Positions 1 through 7,325 of a DNA stretch of 64,000 nucleotides are shown piece by piece. The notes under the pieces are model-generated. The model was not told the origin of the DNA, searched no databases, and worked only from the letters and a program-made list of their open reading frames with translations. The stretch comes from Sulfurimonas sp. hsl 1-7. GTDB taxonomy: Bacteria > Campylobacterota > Campylobacteria > Campylobacterales > Sulfurimonadaceae. The stretch is taken from positions 535,560-599,559 of the forward strand of contig NZ_JAUIRR010000001.1 in the NCBI RefSeq assembly GCF_030577135.1. Direction: 5' to 3'. The stretch's first letter is position 1. Every line of letters starts with the position of its first letter. The position numbers and the translations under genes were made by a program.

Positions 1-140
1 AGTTTACAAACAGTACAAATAAATGGAATAAATACTATCTGGTAGGGTTTTTAGAACAAAAGGGTGTTGATACACTAAGTTTAGAAGTTAAAAACGATAA
101 AGTGTTTTCAAATAAGATGGCTTTTAAGAAAGATGAATAA
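1..140 (+). CDS. 3' end of a gene cut by the window edge, unknown function
   Basis: Reading from position 3, an open frame of 45 codons runs to TAA at 138-140. The visible tail is polar and charged and ends in KKDE, with a short stretch (YYLVGFLEQKGVDTLSLEV) that could be beta-strand and loop. I do not recognise a family. The other two frames on this strand are closed by early stops, so this is the only candidate. It converges with the minus-strand yggT gene, whose stop lies 8 bp away. Most of the gene lies outside the window, so no function is offered. Confidence 0.45.
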   Translation, partial: FTNSTNKWNKYYLVGFLEQKGVDTLSLEVKNDKVFSNKMAFKKDE

Positions 141-148
141 GACACCTC

Positions 149-427
149 TTAGAGATGTCTTAAAAGTGAACTAAGTATAACTATTACTACTTGTAGTGCT
201 ATGATAATTACTAGCGGTGCTAAGTCAAGCCCATTAAAATTTGTAGGAATATATCTTCTTACAAGCGCATAGGCAGGATTTGTGATTCTATATAAGAACT
301 GTACAATCGGATTGTACGGATCAGGATTTACAAAACTAAGTAACGCCGCAATAATAATCACCCATATATAAACATTAATAAGCGATATTAAAATACCGCC
401 TAAACCTTGAATTATTTCAAATATCAT
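149..427 (-). CDS. YggT family membrane protein
   Basis: This 92-residue protein has two hydrophobic membrane segments, at about residues 10-32 and 70-90. They flank a loop containing NPDPYNPIVQFLYRITNPA and a polar stretch, which is the layout of one YggT repeat. YggT proteins are small inner-membrane proteins linked in various bacteria to osmotic tolerance, cell division or plastid-type nucleoid placement; the molecular role is unsettled. The start overlaps the stop of the upstream gltX-like gene by 4 bp, so the two are probably translated from one message. The single-repeat length is normal for Campylobacterota. Confidence 0.85.
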   Translation of the reverse strand: MIFEIIQGLGGILISLINVYIWVIIIAALLSFVNPDPYNPIVQFLYRITNPAYALVRRYIPTNFNGLDLAPLVIIIALQVVIVILSSLLRHL

Positions 428-1668
428 TGTACAAACTCCCCAATATAATTTTTCAGATACTTATATATCTCCGCTAACTCCGGACCTTCTTGTGCATTTG
501 AGAGTAAAACTCTTAAAGGTTTAAGGATTTTTTCTTCTGTTAAACCTGTTTGTTCTACTATATAGTTTTGTAAATAGTCAAACTCTTCAAAATGCGGTGC
601 ATTTTTTATACATGATTTTATAGAATTATACTCTTCTTGAATCTCTTTTGGTACAACTCTCTCTTCAAAAATAGGTGCAATTTTTGTTTTTAACCCTCTA
701 GTAGTTTCCACTTCATCTACATAAAGGCGTGCAAGTTCTCCGATCTCCGCATCTGCGAAACCAACATAACGTGAGAGTTCTTTTGCATCCATCTTTTTAA
801 GGTGTGTTTTGTTGACCTCTCCCAGTTTTTCAAGATCAAATACTATAGGCAGTGGCGAGAGTTTTGCAAGATCAAACTGTTCTACGGCATCTTCGAGATC
901 CATTGAAATTAAATAGTTTGTAATCGCTTCGGGAAGGTAACCTTGCTCTAAAAGTGATGTTACACTTGGGATATCATCACCTGTAAGAGGCGGGATATGC
1001 GCGTATTCTACTTTTTTATCATACTGCAGGGCATCTCTCACGTAGATCTGTTTTGGTGCAGATTCTATGTGATCTTGATCTTGGATAACTAAAGAGATGT
1101 CGTTTAGCATATCATCAATTGCACTGGCAAAATCAGCCATAGGAGTTTTGTCCTGCTTTAGGATCATAAAACTGTCGATCGTATCGGCTTTAAATGTTAA
1201 ATCACCTTGTAAATAATCTTTTACTATAACATCGTTTTTAGGTCTATGGATACGTACAGTAAATGGGTTTGTATTGTCTATTACCAGCTCAGCAGGCAAG
1301 TTAGCACACGCATCGTCATAAAGGTACGGTTTCTTTGCAGCTTCTGCCTCATCCATCTTGCCTTGGATCCAGTCCGGTGAACAGAAACAGCTAAACGCTT
1401 TTCTCTCGTGCATAAGTTGCAGAGCCATAGCAGTGTGAAAACGGAAGTTTTGGCTTTCATGGATCGTTTGTGTGTATCTGATCCCGAAAAGGTCAAGAAT
1501 GTCTAGGTACTCTTTATCTTTCCCTTCTATATTGTTTCTTGTACTTGTGTCGTCAACTCTTACTATTAAGTCTTCTTTACGCTGCTGGGCAACTATAAAG
1601 TTTATGAGAGCAACTCTTAAGTCCCCAAGCTCCATATCGCGAGTAGGGCTGAAAGCAAATCTTAACAT
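424..1668 (-). CDS. Glutamyl-tRNA synthetase-like protein lacking HIGH and KMSKS motifs
   Basis: The protein has 414 residues and aligns along its length with class I glutamyl-tRNA synthetases of the GluRS2 type: an N-terminal Rossmann start (RFAFSPTRD), an EGKD..YLDIL..FGI block, an IRVRDAL-like middle and a helical anticodon-binding C-terminus. The ATP-binding signatures are changed. Where the family has HIG(N/G) the protein has MELGD (residues 12-16). Where EDTDxxRN is expected it has DDTSTRN. The loop that should carry KMSKR is missing: HIPPLTGDDIPSVTSLLEQGY goes straight past it. The frame is intact and full length, so this is not a fresh pseudogene. In Helicobacter and Campylobacter GluRS2 mischarges tRNA-Gln for GatCAB. 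Here a true GlnRS lies 2 kb away, so the ancestral job may be redundant. A non-aminoacylating role is inferred, not shown. Confidence 0.8.
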   Translation of the reverse strand: MLRFAFSPTRDMELGDLRVALINFIVAQQRKEDLIVRVDDTSTRNNIEGKDKEYLDILDLFGIRYTQTIHESQNFRFHTAMALQLMHERKAFSCFCSPDWIQGKMDEAEAAKKPYLYDDACANLPAELVIDNTNPFTVRIHRPKNDVIVKDYLQGDLTFKADTIDSFMILKQDKTPMADFASAIDDMLNDISLVIQDQDHIESAPKQIYVRDALQYDKKVEYAHIPPLTGDDIPSVTSLLEQGYLPEAITNYLISMDLEDAVEQFDLAKLSPLPIVFDLEKLGEVNKTHLKKMDAKELSRYVGFADAEIGELARLYVDEVETTRGLKTKIAPIFEERVVPKEIQEEYNSIKSCIKNAPHFEEFDYLQNYIVEQTGLTEEKILKPLRVLLSNAQEGPELAEIYKYLKNYIGEFVQ

Positions 1669-1872
1669 CTATATTCCTATATAAATTTTTCGCGATCTTA
1701 ACAAATTTTACCTAATAGGGTAATAAATGGAGAATGTTAGAGTTCTAAAATAGCTTTTATATGATTGAAAAATAATATTTTGAGTGTTACTTTATTTAGC
1801 TAATATCAAGCCAATTTATATATAATGTTCATTGAATAAATAGCTACTTCTGAATGTTATGTATCCAATATA

Positions 1873-2277
1873 ATGGCGGTACGGGTATTTAAGCCTGCAA
1901 CAACCGTAAAAGGGAAATTATTGAATATTTGTGAAAAAATGATATTCAACTTTGCAAAAAGATATCAAAGAAAGAAAATTTATCCTGCAACTGTAATTTG
2001 TGCTAATTATAATAGAGAGTTTGTGATTGATAAAAGTGGGGCTGTTCCTATAAATTTAGCTAATCAATTAAAAATTCAATTATCTACTTTAGGCACTATA
2101 GGAGAACGAAATTCAAGTGGTAATTTCATAGGAAGGTGTTCAGAGGTTAGAGCCTCTAATCCTATTCTTAATCATAATCCTCATTTAAGAACTCAACAAG
2201 TCCATTTCTCAAATGCATATAGACCACGAACAATGCAAATGATACCTACGTGCTCAAATTGTACAAGGACATTTTAA
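1873..2277 (+). CDS. Orphan deaminase-fold toxin domain (YwqJ-like, putative)
   Basis: This 134-residue protein has a C-terminal half with the two signatures of zinc-dependent nucleoside/nucleic-acid deaminases in polymorphic toxins. The first is a (C/H)xE motif in GRCSEVRASNPIL. The second is a PCxxC-like motif in RPRTMQMIPTCSNC, where Thr replaces the usual Pro. YwqJ-family toxins carry this arrangement at the tip of large secreted proteins. Here it stands alone, with no export signal, repeat or LXG/WXG domain in front. The N-terminal 45 residues are basic. The start is uncertain: no clear ribosome-binding site precedes the ATG, and an in-frame stop lies at 1837. The next gene begins 1 bp after its stop, as expected for toxin plus immunity. 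Target (RNA, DNA or nucleotide) cannot be told. Confidence 0.55.
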   Translation: MAVRVFKPATTVKGKLLNICEKMIFNFAKRYQRKKIYPATVICANYNREFVIDKSGAVPINLANQLKIQLSTLGTIGERNSSGNFIGRCSEVRASNPILNHNPHLRTQQVHFSNAYRPRTMQMIPTCSNCTRTF

Positions 2278-2278
2278 T

Positions 2279-2737
2279 ATGCCTTATCCTTTAAGCTCTC
2301 AATTAACCAAAGATATTGATTATTTTATATTAGATAAGAACAACAATATATTTCATTTTGCCTCTGCAGGAACATTATTACCAGAAATAGTAATTCAAAA
2401 CTACAAAGAAAATAGAAAAATACATTCAAGTATGTTAACTACAGAAAATTTATATGAAGTAGAAATAAATCCAAACCTAAATGAAATTATCCAATTTGAA
2501 AATGATTTAATGAGAGAACTATATTTAAGGGATTTTATTTTTTATGCTCAAAGAGGTTGTTACTCATATGATAAAACGTATATCACAGATTTTAATGACC
2601 CTCGGTACCATCTAGTTGCAAGTCCAATAATTACTAAAAGTTCTAAAAATCAGGAACATAAATCATTATTTGAAAAGTTATGTATTAATAGCGTATTAGA
2701 TCAAACTATGACCATCGACATCAGAAACTTAAAATGA
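2279..2737 (+). CDS. Probable immunity protein for the upstream toxin domain
   Basis: A 152-residue acidic, soluble protein that starts one base after the stop of the deaminase-like gene, so the two are almost certainly co-translated. It opens with DYFILDKNNNIFHFASAG, a beginning I associate with small immunity proteins of polymorphic toxin systems, and is rich in Asn, Asp and Glu. It has no signal peptide or membrane segment, fitting a cytoplasmic inhibitor. I cannot assign it to a named immunity family. The assignment is from position and composition. The gene converges on rbsK, and a weak inverted repeat (GAGTC...GACTC, about 2754-2791) lies between them. Confidence 0.45.
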   Translation: MPYPLSSQLTKDIDYFILDKNNNIFHFASAGTLLPEIVIQNYKENRKIHSSMLTTENLYEVEINPNLNEIIQFENDLMRELYLRDFIFYAQRGCYSYDKTYITDFNDPRYHLVASPIITKSSKNQEHKSLFEKLCINSVLDQTMTIDIRNLK

Positions 2738-2799
2738 TATAACTAATTTGAGGAGTCAAAGAACTGCTCTTTGAGCAATTTATGGACTCACTTTAAACA

Positions 2800-3672
2800 T
2801 TAAATATACACCTCTAATCTAGGAATAGAATCCGCAGCTCCTTTTCTTGTTACACAAATACTTGCAGCTTTCACAGCTGCTTTTAGACATTTTTCTATTT
2901 TTATTCCGCGGGAAAGCTCAGCTAAAAAGTAACCTATAAAAGTATCACCGGCTCCCGTAGTATCTACTGCTTTAACTTTTAAAGCATCTACTTTTATAAC
3001 TGTTTTACCTTCAGAGTAGAGCACACCTTTTTTGCCAAGGGTTAAAACAACGGCACTTTTTGGATAAAGCTTACCCATAGCTTTTATGATCTTCTCAGGC
3101 TTACTCTCACCGCTAAGTGCTTCACCTTCTGTCTCGTTTATGATGAATATATCTACAAGTTCAAGGGGATACTCTTTCACGGCGTCTGTCATCGGGGCAG
3201 GGTTAAATACAACTTTAAGATCTTTATCTTTGGTGTGCTTTAGGATTTTATCGACGGCGTTTATCTCATTTTGTAAAAGTACAATGTCTCCTGCTTCTGC
3301 AGTTTTGAGTGCTTTTTTGATGTCAGCAGATTTAAATGTCTCATTAGCCCCGCCGTGGATGATTATGGCATTTTCACCTTCAGAGTTTACCTGTATAACG
3401 GCATGTCCAGTAGGTGCTTTAACTATTTTGACAAGATGTGTATCTATACCTTCTTTTTCCATCTTCTCTTGCAGCCAAATACCGTCTAATCCTATTTTGC
3501 CGACATGCACTACATCTGCATTAGCACGTGCCAAGGCTATGGACTGATTTGCCCCTTTACCGCCGCTAAAAACAGCGTAATCCTTACTGCTGAGCGTTTC
3601 ACCGGGACGAACAAAATGATCTACACTATATACATGGTCTATGTTAATAGATCCGAAATTGATTATCTTCAT
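2800..3672 (-). CDS. rbsK: Ribokinase (PfkB family sugar kinase)
   Basis: At 290 residues this has the usual ribokinase length. The N-terminal PfkB signature is visible as FSGGKGANQSIALARANADV (residues about 35-53) and the C-terminal ATP-site signature as DTTGAGDTFIGYFLAEL (about 237-253), with Asp in GAGD as catalytic base. The opening GSINIDHVYSVD carries the sugar-binding Asp. It should phosphorylate ribose or a related sugar at O5 in the cytoplasm. No ribose transporter or pyranase is next to it, so the substrate is uncertain; nucleoside salvage is possible. It is a single-gene unit divergent from glnS, and the 100 bp between them must hold both promoters. Confidence 0.85.
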   Translation of the reverse strand: MKIINFGSINIDHVYSVDHFVRPGETLSSKDYAVFSGGKGANQSIALARANADVVHVGKIGLDGIWLQEKMEKEGIDTHLVKIVKAPTGHAVIQVNSEGENAIIIHGGANETFKSADIKKALKTAEAGDIVLLQNEINAVDKILKHTKDKDLKVVFNPAPMTDAVKEYPLELVDIFIINETEGEALSGESKPEKIIKAMGKLYPKSAVVLTLGKKGVLYSEGKTVIKVDALKVKAVDTTGAGDTFIGYFLAELSRGIKIEKCLKAAVKAASICVTRKGAADSIPRLEVYI

Positions 3673-3772
3673 AACAATACTATAACAAATTTATACCTAG
3701 CATATTATAAGCTCCATTTTGCTAGAATACTTCTCTTATAAAAAAGCATCATTTTCAAAAGGTTTAACAAGA

Positions 3773-6031
3773 ATGAGTGAACACAAAGATTTTTTACGTA
3801 CTATAGTTGAAAAAGATTTAGAATCAGGCAAATATGAAGAGATTATTACAAGATTTCCACCAGAGCCAAACGGCTTCCCTCACATTGGACATGCTAAATC
3901 TATCGCTATAAACTTCGGTATTGCACGTGACTATAATGGCCGCTGTAACCTTAGAATGGACGATACAAATCCTACTACAGAAGATACAAAATACGTTGAA
4001 GCACTTCAAGATGCCGTAGAGTGGCTTGGATTTAAGTGGGATAACCATGTACGTTATACATCTGATTATTTTGATAAACTGTACGAGTACGCAATAGAGC
4101 TTGTTAAAATGGGTAAAGCCTATGTTGATTCACTTGATGAAGAGACTATACGTGAGTACCGCGGTACTGTAACAGAACCGGGAAAAAGAAGTAAATATGC
4201 CGAGCGTTCTGTTGAAGAGAACCTCTATCTTTTAGAGAGAATGAAAAACGGTGAGTTTAAAGACGGTGAACACGTTCTACGTGCTAAGATCGATATGTCT
4301 GCGGCAAATATGAAGATGCGAGATCCTCTTTTATACCGTATTCGTCATGCTCACCACTACAGAGCAGGGGACAAGTGGGCTATTTACCCTATGTATGACT
4401 TTGGTCACTGTCTGTCTGACTACATCGAAGGTGTAACTCACTCGATCTGTACACTGGAGTTTGAAAACAACCGTGATATTTACGACTGGGTACTTGACAC
4501 TCTAGGTCTTGAACCGCCACGTCCATACCAACATGAGTTTGCTCGTCTTGGCATCAACTACACGGTTATGAGTAAGAGAAAGCTTTTAGAGTTAGTTGAA
4601 GGGAACTACGTAAACGGTTGGGACGATCCACGTCTACCTACGATCGCAGGATACAGAAGAAGAGGGTATACACCTGAGTCTATTTTAAACTTCTGTGATT
4701 CAATAGGTATTGCAAAAGCGAACTCTACGGTTGATGTTGCACAACTTGAATTTGCCATTAGAGATGATCTTAACACTAAAGTACCTCGTGTAATGACGGT
4801 ACTTGATCCGCTCAAAGTAACAATCGATAACTATGAAGGCAGTGAAGAGCTTGAAGCTTCATACTATCCGGAAGATGTACCAAAAGAGGGTTCAAGAAAG
4901 ATTCCTTTCTCTAAAACTATCTACATTGAGCGTGAAGACTTCTCAGAAAATCCTCCAAAAGGCTACTTCCGTCTAACACCGGATCAGCCGGTACGTCTAA
5001 AGCATGCTTACATCATTACTTGTAAAGAGGTTATAAAAGATGCTGAGGGCAACATCACGGAGATCATTGCTGAGTACAATCCTGAGTCTAAAAGCGGTTC
5101 TGACACTAGCGGTATTAAAGTAAAAAGCGCTATCCAATGGGTAGATGCTAATAGTGCTAAAACTGTAGAAGTAAGACTATATGACAGACTATATAAAAAT
5201 GAAGCACCTGAAGGTTTAGAAGATCTTAATCCTGATTCATTAAAAGTTATTAAAAATGCTCTGATCGAGCCTGCTGTAATCACAGAGAAACCTGATGAGA
5301 GATTTCAGTTTGAGAGACAAGGGTATTTTTACGCTGATCCAATTGACTATACAGATGAGAATCCGGTATTTAATAAGATCGTAGGTCTTAAAGACTCTTA
5401 TGCAAAAAAAGAAAAAGCACCAAGAGCTGAACGTAAACCACAAGAGAAAAAAGTGCAAATTGACGGTGAAGTTGAACCTATGACTGAAGCAGAGAAGGCA
5501 CTTTTTGACAAGTATACATCTCAGCTTCAACTCAATAGCACGGTTGCTGATATTTTAGCTCGTGATAAACAACTTTCAAACTTCTATCTTGAAGCAATAA
5601 GTTTATCTACAGTAAATCCAAATCCGGTTGGATTAGCTAACATTGTAACGAATGAAGTAGCCAGAGAATTAAAAGATAAATCAAAAGATGAATTAAAATT
5701 CAATCCTGTACAAATAGCTGAACTCTCAAAAATGGTTGATGATGAAACTATCTCAAATAAGATTGCTAAACAGGTTTTTGAAGAGATGGTTAAAAACGGA
5801 GAAAATCCAGCTCAGATAGTTGAATCTAAAGGACTTGTACAGATCAGTGACCCTGCTGTAATCGAGCCTATTATTGATGATATTATAGAGAAAAATCCAG
5901 ATAACGTAGAGAAGTTTAAAGCGGGTAACAATAAGCTACTGGGCTTCTTTGTAGGGCAGGTTTTAAAAGCAACAGGCGGTAAAGCAAATCCACAAGTTGT
6001 AAATGAGCTTGTAGCAAAAAAGTTAAAATAA
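3773..6031 (+). CDS. glnS: Glutaminyl-tRNA synthetase with C-terminal YqeY/GatB-tail domain
   Basis: The 752-residue protein charges tRNA-Gln directly with glutamine. HIGH is intact (PEPNGFPHIGHAKS, residues 37-40) and the KMSKS loop is VMSKRKL. The anticodon-binding beta barrels follow to about residue 540. The last 170 residues (from MTEAEKALFDKY) are helical and resemble the YqeY/GatB tail, an extension known from Deinococcus-type GlnRS and absent from the E. coli enzyme; it is thought to help tRNA binding. The ATG at 3773 matches the family start (MSEHKDFLRTIV); the frame stays open 18 codons further upstream, but those codons fall in the promoter. Classical Campylobacterota such as Helicobacter lack GlnRS and use GluRS2 plus GatCAB, so this gene was probably acquired in the lineage. 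Confidence 0.93.
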   Translation: MSEHKDFLRTIVEKDLESGKYEEIITRFPPEPNGFPHIGHAKSIAINFGIARDYNGRCNLRMDDTNPTTEDTKYVEALQDAVEWLGFKWDNHVRYTSDYFDKLYEYAIELVKMGKAYVDSLDEETIREYRGTVTEPGKRSKYAERSVEENLYLLERMKNGEFKDGEHVLRAKIDMSAANMKMRDPLLYRIRHAHHYRAGDKWAIYPMYDFGHCLSDYIEGVTHSICTLEFENNRDIYDWVLDTLGLEPPRPYQHEFARLGINYTVMSKRKLLELVEGNYVNGWDDPRLPTIAGYRRRGYTPESILNFCDSIGIAKANSTVDVAQLEFAIRDDLNTKVPRVMTVLDPLKVTIDNYEGSEELEASYYPEDVPKEGSRKIPFSKTIYIEREDFSENPPKGYFRLTPDQPVRLKHAYIITCKEVIKDAEGNITEIIAEYNPESKSGSDTSGIKVKSAIQWVDANSAKTVEVRLYDRLYKNEAPEGLEDLNPDSLKVIKNALIEPAVITEKPDERFQFERQGYFYADPIDYTDENPVFNKIVGLKDSYAKKEKAPRAERKPQEKKVQIDGEVEPMTEAEKALFDKYTSQLQLNSTVADILARDKQLSNFYLEAISLSTVNPNPVGLANIVTNEVARELKDKSKDELKFNPVQIAELSKMVDDETISNKIAKQVFEEMVKNGENPAQIVESKGLVQISDPAVIEPIIDDIIEKNPDNVEKFKAGNNKLLGFFVGQVLKATGGKANPQVVNELVAKKLK

Positions 6032-6040
6032 CTTAACATA

Positions 6041-6089
6041 TAGACTAGTATAAATCTAGTCTATAAAAAGAGGTAACCCTAAGGTTACC
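6041..6089 (+). terminator. Two stacked hairpins after glnS
   Basis: A hairpin TAGACTAG/CTAGTCTA (6041-6063) is followed by a second, GGTAACC-CTAA-GGTTACC (6072-6089). They begin 10 bp after the glnS stop. No clean U-run follows on the plus strand, so intrinsic termination is likely but not certain; RNA-end protection is the alternative. Confidence 0.45.
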
Positions 6090-6178
6090 AAAATGCATAT
6101 TGCCAATTTGACTTGATGCAAATCTAAGTATGTAAAATTTCCTAAATATTTTGGAATTTTATCAAAACTTTTTATTTA

Positions 6179-6194
6179 AATAAATTGAAATTTG
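6179..6194. repeat. Dispersed AAATTGAAATTTG repeat, copy 1
   Basis: AATAAATTGAAATTTG here matches the two copies at 62062-62077 and 62116-62131 at 15 of 16 positions. It lies just downstream of tRNA-Glu on the minus strand, as the other copies lie downstream of the porin gene. Function unknown; see findings. Confidence 0.5.
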
Positions 6195-6216
6195 ATTTGT
6201 TTTAAAAGGAGAATGT

Positions 6217-6291
6217 TGGTGACCCCACGGAGACTCGAACTCCGGTAACATGGATGAAAACCATGGATCCTAACCGCTAGACGATGGGGCC
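6217..6291 (-). tRNA. tRNA-Glu (anticodon TTC)
   Basis: On the minus strand the sequence folds as a full cloverleaf. The acceptor GGCCCCA pairs with TGGGGTC, the anticodon loop is TTTTCAT (anticodon TTC) between CATGG and CCATG, and the T-loop is GTTCGAGTC. The 3' CCA is encoded at 6217-6219. TTC reads glutamate GAA/GAG codons. Confidence 0.95.
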
Positions 6292-6317
6292 AAAAGGCTC
6301 AACTGTTTTGTTGAGCC
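6292..6317 (-). terminator. Intrinsic terminator between the response-regulator gene and tRNA-Glu
   Basis: On the minus strand an 8-bp stem GGCTCAAC/GTTGAGCC is followed by TTTT and then immediately by the first base of tRNA-Glu. It would end transcription coming from the response-regulator gene just before the tRNA. Confidence 0.7.
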
Positions 6318-6372
6318 GAAATTATATAGATAATATACTTAAAAAACTCTTAAATATCTACTATTTTTAATA

Positions 6373-6918
6373 TTAATCGTAAAAACTACGTAAAGCTCTA
6401 ATAATCACTGCATTTTTAGAGATACTTTCAGCTTTAGCGTTATCGTTTACAGTTTCATATAGATCTAAAGGAAGTGAAATTGAGAAAGTTTTTGTCTCAA
6501 TTTTTTTCTTTTTAGCGATCATAGCTACTACATTTCCAAGTAACTCAATAATTTTCTTAGTATCAATTGGTTTTTGGATAAAGCTGTTTACACCAACTTC
6601 GATTGACTCAGAGATTTTTTCCATATCGTTACTTGCAGAGATTACGATGATGATTTGATCTTTATTCATCTCTCTGATTTTACGAGAAAGTTCTATACCA
6701 TCCATTCCAGGCATGATGATATCAACAAATACAACATCCGGTTGTTGTTTTTCATATAGTTTTAAAGCACTCTCACCGTCAAAGCAAGATTCAACACCTG
6801 AAAAAAAGTTTTTAAATGTTGAACTTAACAGTTCGTTTGTAACTTTCTCATCTTCAACTACTAAAGCAGTTAACTTTTTTGTTTGTTCCGTTAATTTAAT
6901 TAAATCCATATTGTTCAT
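6373..6918 (-). CDS. Response regulator: CheY-like receiver fused to a ribbon-helix-helix domain
   Basis: The 181-residue protein starts with a complete receiver domain: acidic pair E22/D23 (VVEDEK), phospho-acceptor D66 (VVFVDIIMPGMDG), the switch Ser in VISASND and the Lys in IQKPID. After a basic linker (AKKKKIETKT) the last 40 residues read FSISLPLDLYETV..AKAESISKNAVIIRALRSFYD. This is the strand-helix-helix pattern of MetJ/Arc/CopG proteins, a DNA-binding module rarely used as a response-regulator output. The ATG at 6918 was chosen because GAGGAA lies 7 bp upstream; the frame stays open further upstream without a ribosome-binding site. No histidine kinase gene is adjacent, so it is an orphan. 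A small unknown gene lies just upstream on the same strand. Confidence 0.8.
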   Translation of the reverse strand: MNNMDLIKLTEQTKKLTALVVEDEKVTNELLSSTFKNFFSGVESCFDGESALKLYEKQQPDVVFVDIIMPGMDGIELSRKIREMNKDQIIIVISASNDMEKISESIEVGVNSFIQKPIDTKKIIELLGNVVAMIAKKKKIETKTFSISLPLDLYETVNDNAKAESISKNAVIIRALRSFYD

Positions 6919-6994
6919 AATCAATTCCTCACAAAATATTTCTATTATTGTAGCAAAAAATTGGTAAATGTTATTAACAAAATGAAACAACTTT

Positions 6995-7201
6995 TTATTT
7001 TGTTTTAAATTGTTCTAACCATTTTGTGTCAACTTCTTTTGAATCCTCTTTCTGATCAAGGAGAGAATCTATAATCATGATAAGCGTTTCTTCATCCATA
7101 AATTCTAAAAGAGCAGGATTGATCGATGTTTGTGATACACCTTCATAAGTATTGAGTAGATTTTGTATATCTTTTATAAGCTCTTGCTTTCTTTTGGTCA
7201 T
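6995..7201 (-). CDS. Small conserved-looking protein, unknown
   Basis: A 68-residue acidic protein preceded by AGGGA 10 bp from its ATG. It is predicted to be all-helical (RKQELIKDIQNLLNTYEG; DEETLIMIIDSLLDQKED), with no membrane segment or recognised motif. The stop lies 76 bp before the receiver/ribbon-helix-helix gene on the same strand, so the two may be co-transcribed and the small protein could act with that regulator. That link is by position alone. It is divergent from copA; the 124 bp between them hold both promoters. Confidence 0.6.
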   Translation of the reverse strand: MTKRKQELIKDIQNLLNTYEGVSQTSINPALLEFMDEETLIMIIDSLLDQKEDSKEVDTKWLEQFKTK

Positions 7202-7325
7202 AAAATTAATCCCTTTTAATAATTTGTTCGTATTTTACATAAAAAACTATTAGATACACAAACTCTGCACATTTCCTTATTATAATGGAATAAGAATCTT
7301 AGAAAAACCGAAGTAAGGATTTGTA

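Noticed and set aside
424..1668. GluRS-like gene as a frameshifted pseudogene or assembly error
   Set aside because: The frame is uninterrupted over 414 codons, both motif changes are substitution or in-frame loss, and gene spacing is normal; a single error would not change three separate motifs.
2738..2799. Strong terminator between the immunity gene and rbsK
   Set aside because: Only weak, broken inverted repeats (GAGTC...GACTC) are present, with no U-run on either side; mentioned but not listed as a feature.
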